Shown: piece by piece, positions 25,370 through 34,689 of the stretch
Layout: every line of letters starts with the position of its first letter
Position numbering within the stretch: position 1 is the stretch's first letter
Source: Limivivens sp034101475
GTDB lineage: Bacteria; Bacillota; Clostridia; Lachnospirales; Lachnospiraceae
Assembly: GCA_034101475.1 (NCBI GenBank)
Contig: JAXEJQ010000038.1
Location: forward strand, 4,448 to 68,447
Length of the DNA stretch: 64,000 bases
Reading direction: 5' to 3'
Program-made: the position numbers and the translations under genes
The notes under the pieces: generated by a model
The model's input: the letters and a program-made list of their open reading frames with translations, nothing else
Databases searched by the model: none
What the model was told of the DNA's origin: nothing

Positions 25370-26484
25370 ATCATTCCTGCAGATGCATCGGATGCCAGAA
25401 TGCCCAGCTTTTCTGCCTGATCCCGTAATTCTTTGTTTTTCTGATTCATGGAGCCGAAATCCTTCAGCGGACAAAAAACCTGTCTGCAGGTTTTCATACG
25501 TTCCAGCGCCTGGGCAAAGGCCTGCTGGGTGATGCATTCAAAGGGTCGTTCTGTGATTACCTGGCCTGCCAGGGCCTTTGCCACCTGGTAATCGGCATCA
25601 TTGGTGTGCAGAATACCGGCTGCAAAGGGGATGCCCTGCCGCTGCAGCTTCCGGTACAGGGGAATTCCGCTTCCGTTGCCGCCGATGACAAATACCTGCG
25701 GTTCTCCCCCGGGCGCTTCCATTTCAATACAGCCGAATTCCGGATTATAGCTTCCTTTGGTGATTCCGTAAAGCTTTCGGATATAGTCGGAGGTAAAGAT
25801 TTCTTCCGGCGTGCCATAGCGTTCAATGTATGCGCCGTGCACACAGACGATTTTATCGGATACTTTCTGGGCCAGGTCAAGTTCGTGGAGCGACATGATC
25901 ACCGTCAGATGATTCTCCAGTACCATTTTTTTCAGAATGGTGAGAAGCTCCAGCTTATGGCGGATATCAAGGAAAGAGGTGGGCTCGTCCAGAACGATGA
26001 TTTCCGGTTCCTGACAAATGGCCCGCGCAAGGAGAATCCGCTGCCTCTGGCCGTCGCTGATGGCAGTAAAATCCCGATCCTTCAGGTCCCAGGCATGAAC
26101 GGTTTCCATGGCTGCCCGTACCTTTGCCTTATCTTCCGAAGAAAGAATGCCGAATGTGCCGGTATAGGGATAGCGTCCGGTCGCCACCACATCCTCGCAG
26201 GTCATAAGCTCCGGGCGAATCCGATCGGTGAGGACCACCGCCAGCTTGCGGGACACCTCTTTTCCGGACATTCCCCGCATTTCCCGCTGTTCCAGATAAA
26301 CGGTCCCGCTGATGGCCGGAAGCTGCCTTGTGATACTTTTCAAAATGGTGGATTTGCCTGCGCCGTTTGGCCCGATCAGGGTAAGGATTTCCCCCTGGTT
26401 CAGCTGAATGCCGATATCTTTGATCAGTGACCGGCCATCGTACCCCACCGTAAGCTGATCTGTATGGAAAAAATAGGATTTCAT
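25366..26484 (-). CDS. FecE-type ABC ATPase with C-terminal extension, importer 2
   Basis: A 372-aa protein. Residues 1-255 are a canonical ATPase (GPNGAGKST at 38-46; Walker B IIVLDEPTSFLD; MSLHELDLA) with a degenerate signature ISDGQRQR in place of LSGGQ. About 110 further residues (FVIGGNGSGIPLYRKLQRQG..) form a Rossmann-like domain of unknown role, perhaps ligand sensing. It is last in the cbiK-NEAT-importer operon, 4 bases after the permease. Confidence 0.88.
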   Translation of the reverse strand: MKSYFFHTDQLTVGYDGRSLIKDIGIQLNQGEILTLIGPNGAGKSTILKSITRQLPAISGTVYLEQREMRGMSGKEVSRKLAVVLTDRIRPELMTCEDVVATGRYPYTGTFGILSSEDKAKVRAAMETVHAWDLKDRDFTAISDGQRQRILLARAICQEPEIIVLDEPTSFLDIRHKLELLTILKKMVLENHLTVIMSLHELDLAQKVSDKIVCVHGAYIERYGTPEEIFTSDYIRKLYGITKGSYNPEFGCIEMEAPGGEPQVFVIGGNGSGIPLYRKLQRQGIPFAAGILHTNDADYQVAKALAGQVITERPFECITQQAFAQALERMKTCRQVFCPLKDFGSMNQKNKELRDQAEKLGILASDASAGMI

Positions 26485-26487
26485 ATT

Positions 26488-27507
26488 TCAGCTCCTCTTC
26501 TGCTTGCGAATCATGATGGAAATAACCACCGGCGCTCCGAATACGGCCGTAACAGAACTGATGCTGAGCTCCGTGGGGGCGAAACCGGTTCGGGCAATCA
26601 GGTCACAGAACAGGCAGAACACCGCCCCGCCCAGAAAACAGGCCGGAATGACCAGAAGCGGCCGTGCCGTTTTCAGCAGCCCCTTTACGATATGGGGAAC
26701 CGCAATTCCCACAAAGGAAATGGGCCCTGCAAAAGCGGTGACACAGGCGGACAGCACGCTGGACAGCAGAATCAGCACGATACGAAATAACCGGATATTG
26801 ACCCCCATGTTCTGAGCATAAACTTCACCCAGCTGGTAGGCACTGATGGGCTTTGACATCAGAAAAGTGACCAGCATGGAAAAAGAAATCACAACGGCCA
26901 TCACCTTCACATTTTCCCAGGACATGCCGGAAAAGCTTCCAAGGGACCAGTTATGGAGGTTTACAATGTTGGAATCATCCGCAAAGGTTACAACAAAGTC
27001 CGTGACTGCTGAGCAGATATAGCCGATCATCACTCCGCTGATGACCAGGGCGGACATATTGGGAACCTTTTTCGCTACCAGCAGGACAAAACCCATGGAA
27101 ATCAGAGAACCCGCAAAAGCCGCGGCAATCATGGCTCCTGAGCCCATAACCACGGATCTGCTCAGGAAAAAAATCATGAGAAGGGCGACAACCAGCTTGG
27201 CACCGGAAGAAATCCCAAGAACAAATGGGCTGGCAATGGGATTGTTAAAAAACGTCTGGAGCAGAAAACCGGACACCGAAAGAGCGCCGCCCAGAATGAT
27301 CACCGACAGGATCCGCGGCAGGCGGATTTCCCAGACAATATTGTTAGCGGTTTCGTCTCCCTGGCGTTTCAGAAGAATATTCAGAATTTCGCCCGGGGAG
27401 AGATGGATACTGCCGGAATTGACATTCCAGATAATCAGCAGAACCAGCAGTGCCGCCAGCAGCAAAAAAGCAAATCCGTACCTGGCTGTACGCTTTTTCT
27501 CTTCCAT
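26488..27507 (-). CDS. FecCD-type permease, importer 2
   Basis: A 339-aa membrane protein with about ten hydrophobic segments and FecCD motifs WEIRLPRILSVIILGGALS, GISSGAKLVVALL and GPISFVGIAVPHIVKGLL. It moves the ligand released by the binding protein encoded 41 bases upstream and is powered by the ATPase downstream. The 41-base gap is the largest between the last three genes of this operon but contains no terminator. Confidence 0.92.
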   Translation of the reverse strand: MEEKKRTARYGFAFLLLAALLVLLIIWNVNSGSIHLSPGEILNILLKRQGDETANNIVWEIRLPRILSVIILGGALSVSGFLLQTFFNNPIASPFVLGISSGAKLVVALLMIFFLSRSVVMGSGAMIAAAFAGSLISMGFVLLVAKKVPNMSALVISGVMIGYICSAVTDFVVTFADDSNIVNLHNWSLGSFSGMSWENVKVMAVVISFSMLVTFLMSKPISAYQLGEVYAQNMGVNIRLFRIVLILLSSVLSACVTAFAGPISFVGIAVPHIVKGLLKTARPLLVIPACFLGGAVFCLFCDLIARTGFAPTELSISSVTAVFGAPVVISIMIRKQKRS

Positions 27508-27548
27508 GTTTTTTCCCTTCTTTCTTTTCCGGTGTATTTGTTTTCCGT

Positions 27549-28694
27549 TTATTTCAGGCGATGCAGATAGGTAAGTTCCTCCAGAGAAGGGTCTTCGGAG
27601 GTGAGCATCGCATGGATATCCTCAATCATCGTTCCAAGACCCGTGGTTTCCTGAAACAGATTCTTGCCCGTACACCAGACATTTCCGTTTTTTACCGCTT
27701 TGAAATCAGCCAGAAGCATGCTTTTGGAAAGCAGCTCCTGAAGCGTTGACAGCTCACCGTCAATGGTGCTGTTGTAAATGAGATAGTCCGCATCCTTTGC
27801 CTTTGCATAAAACTCTTCCATCTGCATATTCAGGGTAGAAAGGGCATTGTCGTCTGCACCGGTGTCCTCAGGCACATACCGGCCTCCGGCCAGCTCGATC
27901 ATACGGGCGACATAGTCTCCGGTTTTTCTCACATTGACCAGTCCGGCAGAATTGATATAGAAAAAAGCGGCAGATTTGCCCGTATTTTCTTCGGCCTGAA
28001 GGGCTTCGACCTTTTTTGCCTGCTCATGAAAGAACGCTTCTGCCTCCTCTTCCTTTCCCAGAAGTACGGCATAAAGCTTCATCCATTCGGTTCGGCCCAG
28101 AGGGTGACTTTCATAACTGGAACGCTCTACCAGAACGGGAATGCCAAACTGTTCCAGCTTTTCCTTCACTTCCGGGTTGTGATGAATCATGGTGGATTCA
28201 ATGGCAAGACCACAGTCTTCGCTGAGAATCAGTTCGTAATCAGGGGCACTGTATTTTCCGGCATAGATCATGGTTCCGGCTGCCATGGCATCCTTCGCCT
28301 CCGGAATGTACCATTGATCTGCCTTTGTTCCGGAGAGACGGATTCTGTCGATGCCGCCGATGGCACGGAAAAGATCCATGGCAGAAGTCGCCACCAGATA
28401 GATATTCCGGATGGGCTGCTTCAGCACGGTAATATCCGGATCCAGGTTTTCCGGAATTTCCTTCCCTTCCGGAATGACCAGAAACCGGCCTTCCTGTTCA
28501 ATGGTAATCAGCGCATATCCTTCCTGATAATAATCGACCTGGAATTCCTCTGCATAGGAAAGCTCCATACTGGTCTCATAGAGAAGGCCGGGGATGGATA
28601 CCGGAGTTTTCTGCTCTTTTGCTGCCTGTACCGGAAAGGCAAAGGCCAGCAGAAGCAGGATTGTCAGTAAAATGCAGGAACCGTATTTTTTCAT
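27549..28694 (-). CDS. FecB-type substrate-binding protein, importer 2
   Basis: A 381-aa exported protein with a signal peptide ending VQAA and no lipobox. The two lobes are typical: LKQPIRNIYLVATSAMDLFRAIGGIDRIRLSG, EDCGLAIESTMIHHNPEVKEKLEQFGIPVLVERSSYE and MIELAGGRYVPED. The ESTMIHHNP stretch is notable for its His pair as a possible ligand or metal contact. The start at 28694 is 4 bases after the NEAT-like gene stop; the frame to 28730 overlaps that gene. Ligand inferred as a heme- or corrinoid-type chelate from neighbours. Confidence 0.88.
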   Translation of the reverse strand: MKKYGSCILLTILLLLAFAFPVQAAKEQKTPVSIPGLLYETSMELSYAEEFQVDYYQEGYALITIEQEGRFLVIPEGKEIPENLDPDITVLKQPIRNIYLVATSAMDLFRAIGGIDRIRLSGTKADQWYIPEAKDAMAAGTMIYAGKYSAPDYELILSEDCGLAIESTMIHHNPEVKEKLEQFGIPVLVERSSYESHPLGRTEWMKLYAVLLGKEEEAEAFFHEQAKKVEALQAEENTGKSAAFFYINSAGLVNVRKTGDYVARMIELAGGRYVPEDTGADDNALSTLNMQMEEFYAKAKDADYLIYNSTIDGELSTLQELLSKSMLLADFKAVKNGNVWCTGKNLFQETTGLGTMIEDIHAMLTSEDPSLEELTYLHRLK

Positions 28695-28698
28695 GATA

Positions 28699-29508
28699 TT
28701 ATTCTGCCTTTTCGATAGATGAAGAGTCAAAAATCAGAGTGTATTCAATTTCATGGGGTGTACTCATTGCGATGGTATCCGCTGTGACGGCCATTTCCGC
28801 ATCAAACACAGTTACGGGAATCTCAAAGACGGAATTTCCCTCCGAGTTCACCGGTTCATATTTTTCTCCGTCTACAATCATATAATCATAGTTCGGACTG
28901 CTCCAGATAAGGACAGCAGCTGCCTCTTCCCCGGAAACGCGCAGCTCTGCCGGTGATTCCACCGATGCTTTCCCGCTTCCGCCCGAAAGGGTGACCTCAA
29001 TGGTATAATCTCCGTCTTCCAGTCCCAGCTCTGCCGCCTGTTTTCCTTCAGGTTCTTTCTTCTGCGGATCTGTGACGCTGACCTTGTGATCATACCACTT
29101 TCCTTTTTTACCGATCAGTGCGACATCAAATTCTTCATCAAGGGCCGGAACCGGAATGTCAAAGCCGTGGACTTCTTCGGTCATTCCGTCACTGTAGGTT
29201 ACCGTATCGATGGTCGGCTCCAGGAGAACGGCGCCTTCCTGCTGCGCCTCCTGGGCTGTGCCTGCAAAGAGGTTCAGGATCCCTTTGGAAGCAAGGCTGA
29301 CGTGAATGGTCATTTCACCATCCTCTACTGTTAATATGCCACGTTTGTCATTGGCTTCATTTACATGGAACATGCTGCTGTCCGTGTCAAACTCCGCCGT
29401 ATAAATACCGTCTTCCAGAACAGTTTCTTCCGCCAAAGCAGAAACAGATCCAAACAGAAGTGTCTGAATCCCGAAAACAGATAAAGCAAGAATCAAAGAA
29501 CGTTTCAT
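28699..29508 (-). CDS. secreted NEAT/Shp-like heme-binding protein
   Basis: A 269-aa exported protein with a signal peptide ending ALA. It has two beta-rich repeats: residues ~28-145 (LEDGIYTAEFDTDSS.., KGKWYDHKVSV) resemble a NEAT/iron-transport-associated domain, and ~160-260 (LEDGDYTIEVTLSGGSG.., WSSPNYDYMIVDGEKY) has a Tyr-rich YDYM..EKY strand like NEAT or Shp heme pockets. No LPXTG, lipobox or membrane anchor is seen, so it may be a soluble hemophore. Encoded between the exported CbiK and the importer, so it probably hands a porphyrin-type ligand onwards. Domain assignment is from memory of motifs. Confidence 0.7.
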   Translation of the reverse strand: MKRSLILALSVFGIQTLLFGSVSALAEETVLEDGIYTAEFDTDSSMFHVNEANDKRGILTVEDGEMTIHVSLASKGILNLFAGTAQEAQQEGAVLLEPTIDTVTYSDGMTEEVHGFDIPVPALDEEFDVALIGKKGKWYDHKVSVTDPQKKEPEGKQAAELGLEDGDYTIEVTLSGGSGKASVESPAELRVSGEEAAAVLIWSSPNYDYMIVDGEKYEPVNSEGNSVFEIPVTVFDAEMAVTADTIAMSTPHEIEYTLIFDSSSIEKAE

Positions 29509-29580
29509 AATCCGGTTTCTCCTTTTTACCGCAACAGCCCGGAAGGCGTTTCCTGCGTTCCGGGCAATTGGTTTATTGAT

Positions 29581-30780
29581 TTATTCAGTGACAGTGTCGA
29601 TGGCTGCTTTTGTATGCGCAATATAAAGCTGCTGAACGGCTTCAATTCTTCCCAGGCCGGCAATCTGGGTATCCACGCCTTCAAAGTATCCGGATGCTTC
29701 AAACATGCTCTTCCAGGAATCTTCTTCCGTACCTGCCATATCGTTGTTCGCGTGATCTCCGGCAACAACCATCAGAGGACGAAGCACGACTTTCTGGAAT
29801 CCCGCTTCTTTCACTTTTTCGATTACTGCCTCACATGCGGTATCCTCCGGCTCCCCTTCCACAGTACCGATAAAGGCGTTGGTAAATCCAAGCTCCTCCA
29901 TCTGGGTCTGCATCTGGCTGTAGCTTACCTTTGCGGTATGGGATGTTCCGTGTCCCAGAAATACAAATGCGGTACCGTCCTCCGCTGCCGCTGCCATACT
30001 CTCATATCCGGCTTCTTTGACTGCTTCTGCAGTCACCGCCTGGGCAACGGCTGCCTTATCTTCATTGATGACCGCTGCGTCGCTGCCTACCTCGCCAAGC
30101 ATGGGCTCAGCAACAGCAATGGATTCAAACTGGTCCTGATATTCTTCCAGCGCCTCTGTCATTTCGTCATATTCGGCGCCATGCATCAGATGGGTCGGCT
30201 GCACCACCAGATTTTTCACACCGTTTGCCGCCGCGCGGTCAAGGGCCTGCTGCATATTGTCAATGAATTCACCGTCTCTGGCCTGTACATGATTGATGAT
30301 GATCTGTGCAGTAAAAGCTCTTCTTACGGACCAGTCCGGATAGGCTTCCTGAAGGGCATCTTCGATTCCTTTGATATCTTCCACACGGCTGTCATTATAG
30401 GAGGTACCGAAGCTGACGACCAGAAGCTCCTTTTCTCCGATCTCATCTGCATTGCGCGGGTCATCCAGAGACGCGTCACCGGTATCCAGACCAAAGTAAT
30501 CCGGACTTGCTTCTTCTCCTTCCACCAGCTCCTTCTGCGCATCTGTCAGGCTGTCCCAGGCCTCTTTTGCTGCGACACAGTCCGCATCCGTTGTATCGGT
30601 TCTTTCCTGTACGTAAATCTGATCAATCAGGGCAGCCACCTGGTCGGCCGTGGCCTGGTCGGAATCTGCATCAGCCGCAGTCTCCGCAGCCTCAGCCATC
30701 ACAGCGATTCCGTTTGCAGCAGTCATTCCACAGGTCATGGAAGCTGCCAGTAAGATAGCCAACATTTTTTTCCTTTTCAT
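29581..30780 (-). CDS. cbiK: exported CbiK-type sirohydrochlorin cobaltochelatase
   Basis: A 399-aa protein with a signal peptide (1-29, ending VMA, no lipobox), a helical linker (about 45-90, with DSLTDAQKELV) and a complete CbiK domain (about 117-399). All three metal ligands known from Salmonella CbiK are kept: His277 (FLGHGTSH), Glu308 (GTVEGEP) and His343 (VAGDHANNDM). Cytosolic CbiK inserts cobalt in anaerobic cobalamin synthesis; exported versions exist (Desulfovibrio CbiKp, Porphyromonas IhtB, the latter proposed to strip iron from heme). The start at 30780 has AGAGGA 7 bases upstream. It is the first gene below a cobalamin riboswitch. Direction of chelation here is unknown. Confidence 0.88.
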   Translation of the reverse strand: MKRKKMLAILLAASMTCGMTAANGIAVMAEAAETAADADSDQATADQVAALIDQIYVQERTDTTDADCVAAKEAWDSLTDAQKELVEGEEASPDYFGLDTGDASLDDPRNADEIGEKELLVVSFGTSYNDSRVEDIKGIEDALQEAYPDWSVRRAFTAQIIINHVQARDGEFIDNMQQALDRAAANGVKNLVVQPTHLMHGAEYDEMTEALEEYQDQFESIAVAEPMLGEVGSDAAVINEDKAAVAQAVTAEAVKEAGYESMAAAAEDGTAFVFLGHGTSHTAKVSYSQMQTQMEELGFTNAFIGTVEGEPEDTACEAVIEKVKEAGFQKVVLRPLMVVAGDHANNDMAGTEEDSWKSMFEASGYFEGVDTQIAGLGRIEAVQQLYIAHTKAAIDTVTE

Positions 30781-30822
30781 TCTTTTATCCTCTTTCACTC
30801 TCTATTTCCGGACGAAAGTATG

Positions 30823-30851
30823 CAAAAAAGCGGCTGCATCGCTGCAGCCGC
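30823..30851 (-). terminator. expression-platform terminator of riboswitch 2
   Basis: Minus-strand GCGGCTGCA, loop GCGA, TGCAGCCGC, then TTTTTTGC: a strong terminator between the riboswitch and cbiK. Confidence 0.85.
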
Positions 30852-30954
30852 CGACTTCCCATAAAGATAATACACGGTTCCTGTGTCATATTTCAGGTGT
30901 ACAAATGGAAATATATAAGAGCTATGTATAGTTATGAGAATAAAGGTACTGTAT

Positions 30955-31115
30955 ACCGCAGACCTGGAATTCCACGCAGAGGCAGTTCTCCTGACTTCGT
31001 TCATCGCCGCTCTCCCTTCCCGGTTTCCCAGTGGTCCTGAGAGAAGCTCCCATACACAGTGACGGTATCGTTCCGGATTCTCACCGGATTCTCTTTTGCA
31101 CATCGTGATTACGAT
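30955..31115 (-). promoter_or_regulatory. cobalamin riboswitch 2
   Basis: The transcribed strand shows AATCCGGTGAGAATCCGGAAC, CCGTCACTGTG, CCACTGGGAAACCGGGAAGG and GAAGTCAGGAGAACTGCC, the ordered conserved blocks of the cobalamin aptamer. It controls the operon cbiK - NEAT-like - importer 2. The roughly 100 bases to the terminator are AT-rich without a frame. Confidence 0.93.
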
Positions 31116-31163
31116 GTAACCTTTGCGTTATAACCTTTGCACATATTCAATTCGGATGATTTT

Positions 31164-31192
31164 TTTATACCATAATTGATTCTGTTTGTCAA
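31164..31192 (-). promoter_or_regulatory. promoter of the cbiK operon
   Basis: Minus-strand TTGACA (31187-31192), 17 bases, TATAAA (31164-31169). Confidence 0.85.
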
Positions 31193-31216
31193 TAAGAAGC
31201 AGTTATATCTGTTTTT

Positions 31217-31978
31217 TTAAGAAAAAGCCCGGATCAGCTCCTGGGTATACGGGGCCCGCGGTGCGTGCAGAATCTGATCGGATGGGCCATATTCCAGGAA
31301 AGCTCCATCCTTCATGACCGCAATCTGATCGCTGAGCCATGCAAGAAGATCCAGATCATGTGATATGAATAAATAAGAAATAGAAAGCTTTTCCTGGAGT
31401 TCCCGAAGCAATGTCATGATGGATGCCTGAATGGAAACGTCCAGCATGGAGGTTGGTTCATCCAGTATAAGAACCTGAGGATTCAGGAGTAAACTGCGGC
31501 AGATTACCAGACGCTGTGCTTCGCCTCCGCTGATTTCATGGGGATACCGTCCAAGGAGCTGAGAAGGCAGTCCGGTCAGTTCCATAAGCTGCTCGATTTT
31601 TTTTAGCTGCTCCTCTTTTGATGGGCAGATATTCTGGACGATCAGAGGTTCCCGAAGACTGGCCACAATTTTTCTGGATGGATCCAGGGCGGATGTAGGA
31701 TGCTGAAATACAATTTGAATTCTCTGGCAAACCTGTTTTCTTTCTTTTCCTCTTAACGGAAGGATACTTTTTCCGTCCAGCCGTACTTCGCCGCTGTCCG
31801 GTACAAGCAGACCGGCAATAATCCGCGAAAGAGTGGTCTTTCCGCAGCCGCTTTTTCCCAGAATGCCAAGAGTTTCCCCATCCTTCAGCAGGAAAGACAC
31901 TTCACGAAGCGCATGCACTTCCTTTTTATGAAAGGTTCCGCTGACAAAGGTTTTATTGAGATTTTGTACTTCCAGCAT
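31217..31978 (-). CDS. NikE/DppF-type ABC ATPase, importer 3
   Basis: A 253-aa ATPase: Walker A GKSGCGKTT, signature ISGGEAQR, Walker B VLILDEPTSMLD. It lacks the Cys-rich C-terminal tail of its partner. It overlaps the neighbouring ATPase gene by 26 bases. Last gene of a five-component nickel/dipeptide-type importer controlled by cobalamin riboswitch 3. Confidence 0.9.
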   Translation of the reverse strand: MLEVQNLNKTFVSGTFHKKEVHALREVSFLLKDGETLGILGKSGCGKTTLSRIIAGLLVPDSGEVRLDGKSILPLRGKERKQVCQRIQIVFQHPTSALDPSRKIVASLREPLIVQNICPSKEEQLKKIEQLMELTGLPSQLLGRYPHEISGGEAQRLVICRSLLLNPQVLILDEPTSMLDVSIQASIMTLLRELQEKLSISYLFISHDLDLLAWLSDQIAVMKDGAFLEYGPSDQILHAPRAPYTQELIRAFS

Positions 31979-32912
31979 AAAAGAAACACCTCACTTTTCC
32001 TTGATCAGCCGTCTCAAAAAGAGGCGGCAGCGCTTTCCGGCAATCCTCTCTGCATTGCGGACATCGCCTGAAAAAAGGGCAGCAATCGGAAACATGCTTT
32101 GTATCAGACATACCGGGAATCGGATGCATGCCATTTTCCGGCATGGCAGCCAGAAGTCCTCTGGTGTAGGGATGCAGTGGATTGGAAAAAATTTTCGATG
32201 TGATTCTGTGTTCTACAATATGTCCCCGGTACAGGACACAGATTTCATCGCAGAGCCTTTGAGCCAGTTTCAGATCATGGGTGATAACGAGCATACTGCC
32301 TGCAGACTCTTCTGCCGCCTGTTTCAGCGTTTCCATTACCTGACCGCGGATAATTGCATCCAGCCCTTTGGTAGGCTCATCGGCAATCAGCCAGCTTGGC
32401 TGGCAGGACAATCCCATGACAGTAAGAATTCGCTGATTCATCCCGCCGCTCATTTCAAAATTGTATTGGCCCATAATGGTATCGGCGCGCTCCAGACCAA
32501 ATTTTCTCAGTGCTGCTGTGGAGGTTTTCTTCGCTTCCCGTTTGCCCGTCAGCCTGTGTGCCAGGGGTGTTTCTGTGAGCTGACCGCCTATTTTACGCAG
32601 AGAATTCATTGCTTCTGCCGGATTCTGGGGAATAATGGCAATTTCCTGTCCCCGGATCCGGCGCATTTTTTCAGAGGGAAGATTCAGCAGATCTTCGTCC
32701 CCATAATAACAGTGTCCCTGAATCTTCGCGGATGAAGGAAGGAGCTGAAGAACTGACATTCCCATTACAGATTTTCCGCTGCCGCTTTCACCGATTAACC
32801 CTGTAATTTTTCCGGACGGGAACACGACAGAGATATGGTCTGCCACCACAGACGGCCCCTGCGGTCCAGGAAAAGATACAGTAAAATCTTCAAATCGGAT
32901 ATCTTTTGCCAT
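31953..32912 (-). CDS. NikD/DppD-type ABC ATPase, importer 3
   Basis: A 319-aa ATPase: Walker A GESGSGKS near residue 38, signature MSGGMNQR (a variant seen in this subfamily), Walker B WLIADEPTKGLD. The C-terminal oligopeptide-transporter extension has a Cys set (CCPFFRRCPQCREDC.., RCFF), which in relatives binds an Fe-S cluster. It pairs with the next ATPase and the two permeases upstream. Confidence 0.9.
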   Translation of the reverse strand: MAKDIRFEDFTVSFPGPQGPSVVADHISVVFPSGKITGLIGESGSGKSVMGMSVLQLLPSSAKIQGHCYYGDEDLLNLPSEKMRRIRGQEIAIIPQNPAEAMNSLRKIGGQLTETPLAHRLTGKREAKKTSTAALRKFGLERADTIMGQYNFEMSGGMNQRILTVMGLSCQPSWLIADEPTKGLDAIIRGQVMETLKQAAEESAGSMLVITHDLKLAQRLCDEICVLYRGHIVEHRITSKIFSNPLHPYTRGLLAAMPENGMHPIPGMSDTKHVSDCCPFFRRCPQCREDCRKALPPLFETADQGKVRCFFYAGSTKSQ

Positions 32913-32914
32913 AA

Positions 32915-33739
32915 CTAATACTCCCGAAAACTATCATTTTTTACATCCAGTTTGTCACGCAGCACATCACCGAGCAAATTCACGCTCAGAGACAGCAGGA
33001 TAATGCAGATGCCCGGTGCCAGAAGCAGATGGGGACAGCTGCGGAAATACTTTTTTGCATCGTTAATCATAACGCCCCAGTCCGGAGTAGGCGGCTGGAT
33101 CCCAAGTCCCAGATACGTCAGTCCGGCCACATTCAGGACGGTTCTTCCTACCCGGGTCGTATACACCACAATCAGATTTCCGGCGATATTTGGAAGAATA
33201 TGAAAAAATAGAATTCGAAAATGTCCGGTTCCGAAACTGCGGATTCCATCAATGTATTCTTCCTGTTTTACCCGCATGACCTCACCACGTACCAGCCTTG
33301 AGAAGCTGACCCAGGAAGTAATCACCAGAGAAAACAGCATATGTCCGGTTCCCGGGCCAAGAATGCCGGCAATGGCAATCATCATAGTCATTCCGGGCAA
33401 TCCCTGAAAGATATTGGAGATGGTTGTGATCAGGAAATCGACAAAGCCCCCGAAATATCCGGCAGCCATGCCGATCAGGGTACCTACCAGCATGGACAGC
33501 GCTGTAGCCGCTGCTGCCAGCAGAATAGATTCCCTTCCGCCGTACAGAATCCGGCTGAATACATCTCTTCCGATACTGTCAGTACCCAGAAGGTGTTCTT
33601 TGGAAGGCGCCTGCATTCGTGAAGACATATCCATTTCCAGCGGATCAAAGGGTGCAATGACCGGAGCAAGGATGCTGACCAGTATGATTGCCAGAAGAAT
33701 CAGAAGAGGAATATAATCGGTAAGTTTCCATTTTTTCAT
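32915..33739 (-). CDS. NikC/DppC-type permease, importer 3
   Basis: A 274-aa membrane protein with an N-terminal hydrophobic segment, SKEHLLGTDSIGRDVFSRILYGGRESI (family hallmark) and the EAA-type loop IRSFGTGHFRILFFHILPN before the last segments. Its start overlaps the NikB-like stop by 4 bases (ATGA). Confidence 0.92.
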   Translation of the reverse strand: MKKWKLTDYIPLLILLAIILVSILAPVIAPFDPLEMDMSSRMQAPSKEHLLGTDSIGRDVFSRILYGGRESILLAAAATALSMLVGTLIGMAAGYFGGFVDFLITTISNIFQGLPGMTMMIAIAGILGPGTGHMLFSLVITSWVSFSRLVRGEVMRVKQEEYIDGIRSFGTGHFRILFFHILPNIAGNLIVVYTTRVGRTVLNVAGLTYLGLGIQPPTPDWGVMINDAKKYFRSCPHLLLAPGICIILLSLSVNLLGDVLRDKLDVKNDSFREY

Positions 33740-34683
33740 TGTGTCTCCCCCCGCCGGATTTTTGGATTAATCAAAAGATAAAGAAGGTCAATGATCAGCG
33801 TAATTCCCACATAAATAATCCCGCTGAACAGGACATATCCCTGAACCACATAATAATCCCGACCCTCTATCCCGGCCAGTACATAATTTCCGAGTCCGGG
33901 CAGCGCAAAAATGGATTCAATGATGGCAGAGCCTCCGAGAATTCCACCGAAATAATTACCCAGTAAAGTGATAATCGGCACCAGAGAATTCTGGAAGGCG
34001 TGCCTGAGAATAACTTTCGGCCGGGTGAGCCCTTTGGCGTTTGCTGTCAGAATATAAGCTTCTCCAAGTTCCTTAATCAGGGAAGAACGTGTCAGACGGG
34101 CCGTTACACCCAGGGTTGAGCTGGAAAGAACAAAAGCCGGCATGAGCAGACTTTTCCACCCGTTGTAGCCGCTTGTCGGAAGTAAGTGCCATTTTTCAGA
34201 AAAAAGGAAAATCAGAAAAAGGGCCAGCCAGAATCCCGGAATTGAAAGGAGAAGAATGGAAAGAATTCTCAGTACATGGTCAAGAGCACCCTTTCTGTTC
34301 AGAGCCATAAGAATTCCAAATCCAATGCCAAAGAAAACCGTAAATCCCAGTGCTAAGACGGACAGCCGAAGCGTCATGGGAATTCTGCGGATAATTTCAG
34401 GAAGGACATCCCTCCTCGTAAGAAGAGATGTCCCGAGATTTCCGTGTAATGCTTCTTTCAGCCATTCGATATATTGAACAATAACCGGATCGTGGAATCC
34501 GAGCTTTTCCCTGACTTCCTCCAGTTGTTCATCTGTTGGAAATTCTACTCCCTGTTTGCGGAGAATTTCCTCGGCGGGATCGCCTGGTGATGCTTTCCCA
34601 AGCGCAAAGGCAATAATGGAAACGCCCAGAAGAACGATCAATAAGGATAACAGCCGTTTGCCTATATATTTTGCGGTTCGCAT
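33736..34683 (-). CDS. NikB/DppB-type permease, importer 3
   Basis: A 315-aa membrane protein: YIGKRLLSLLIVLLGVSIIAF start, LGFHDPVIVQYIEWL, and the EAA loop TANAKGLTRPKVILRHAFQNSLVPIITLLG. It forms the channel with the NikC-like protein encoded by the overlapping next gene. Confidence 0.92.
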   Translation of the reverse strand: MRTAKYIGKRLLSLLIVLLGVSIIAFALGKASPGDPAEEILRKQGVEFPTDEQLEEVREKLGFHDPVIVQYIEWLKEALHGNLGTSLLTRRDVLPEIIRRIPMTLRLSVLALGFTVFFGIGFGILMALNRKGALDHVLRILSILLLSIPGFWLALFLIFLFSEKWHLLPTSGYNGWKSLLMPAFVLSSSTLGVTARLTRSSLIKELGEAYILTANAKGLTRPKVILRHAFQNSLVPIITLLGNYFGGILGGSAIIESIFALPGLGNYVLAGIEGRDYYVVQGYVLFSGIIYVGITLIIDLLYLLINPKIRRGETQ

Positions 34684-34689
34684 TTTTCG

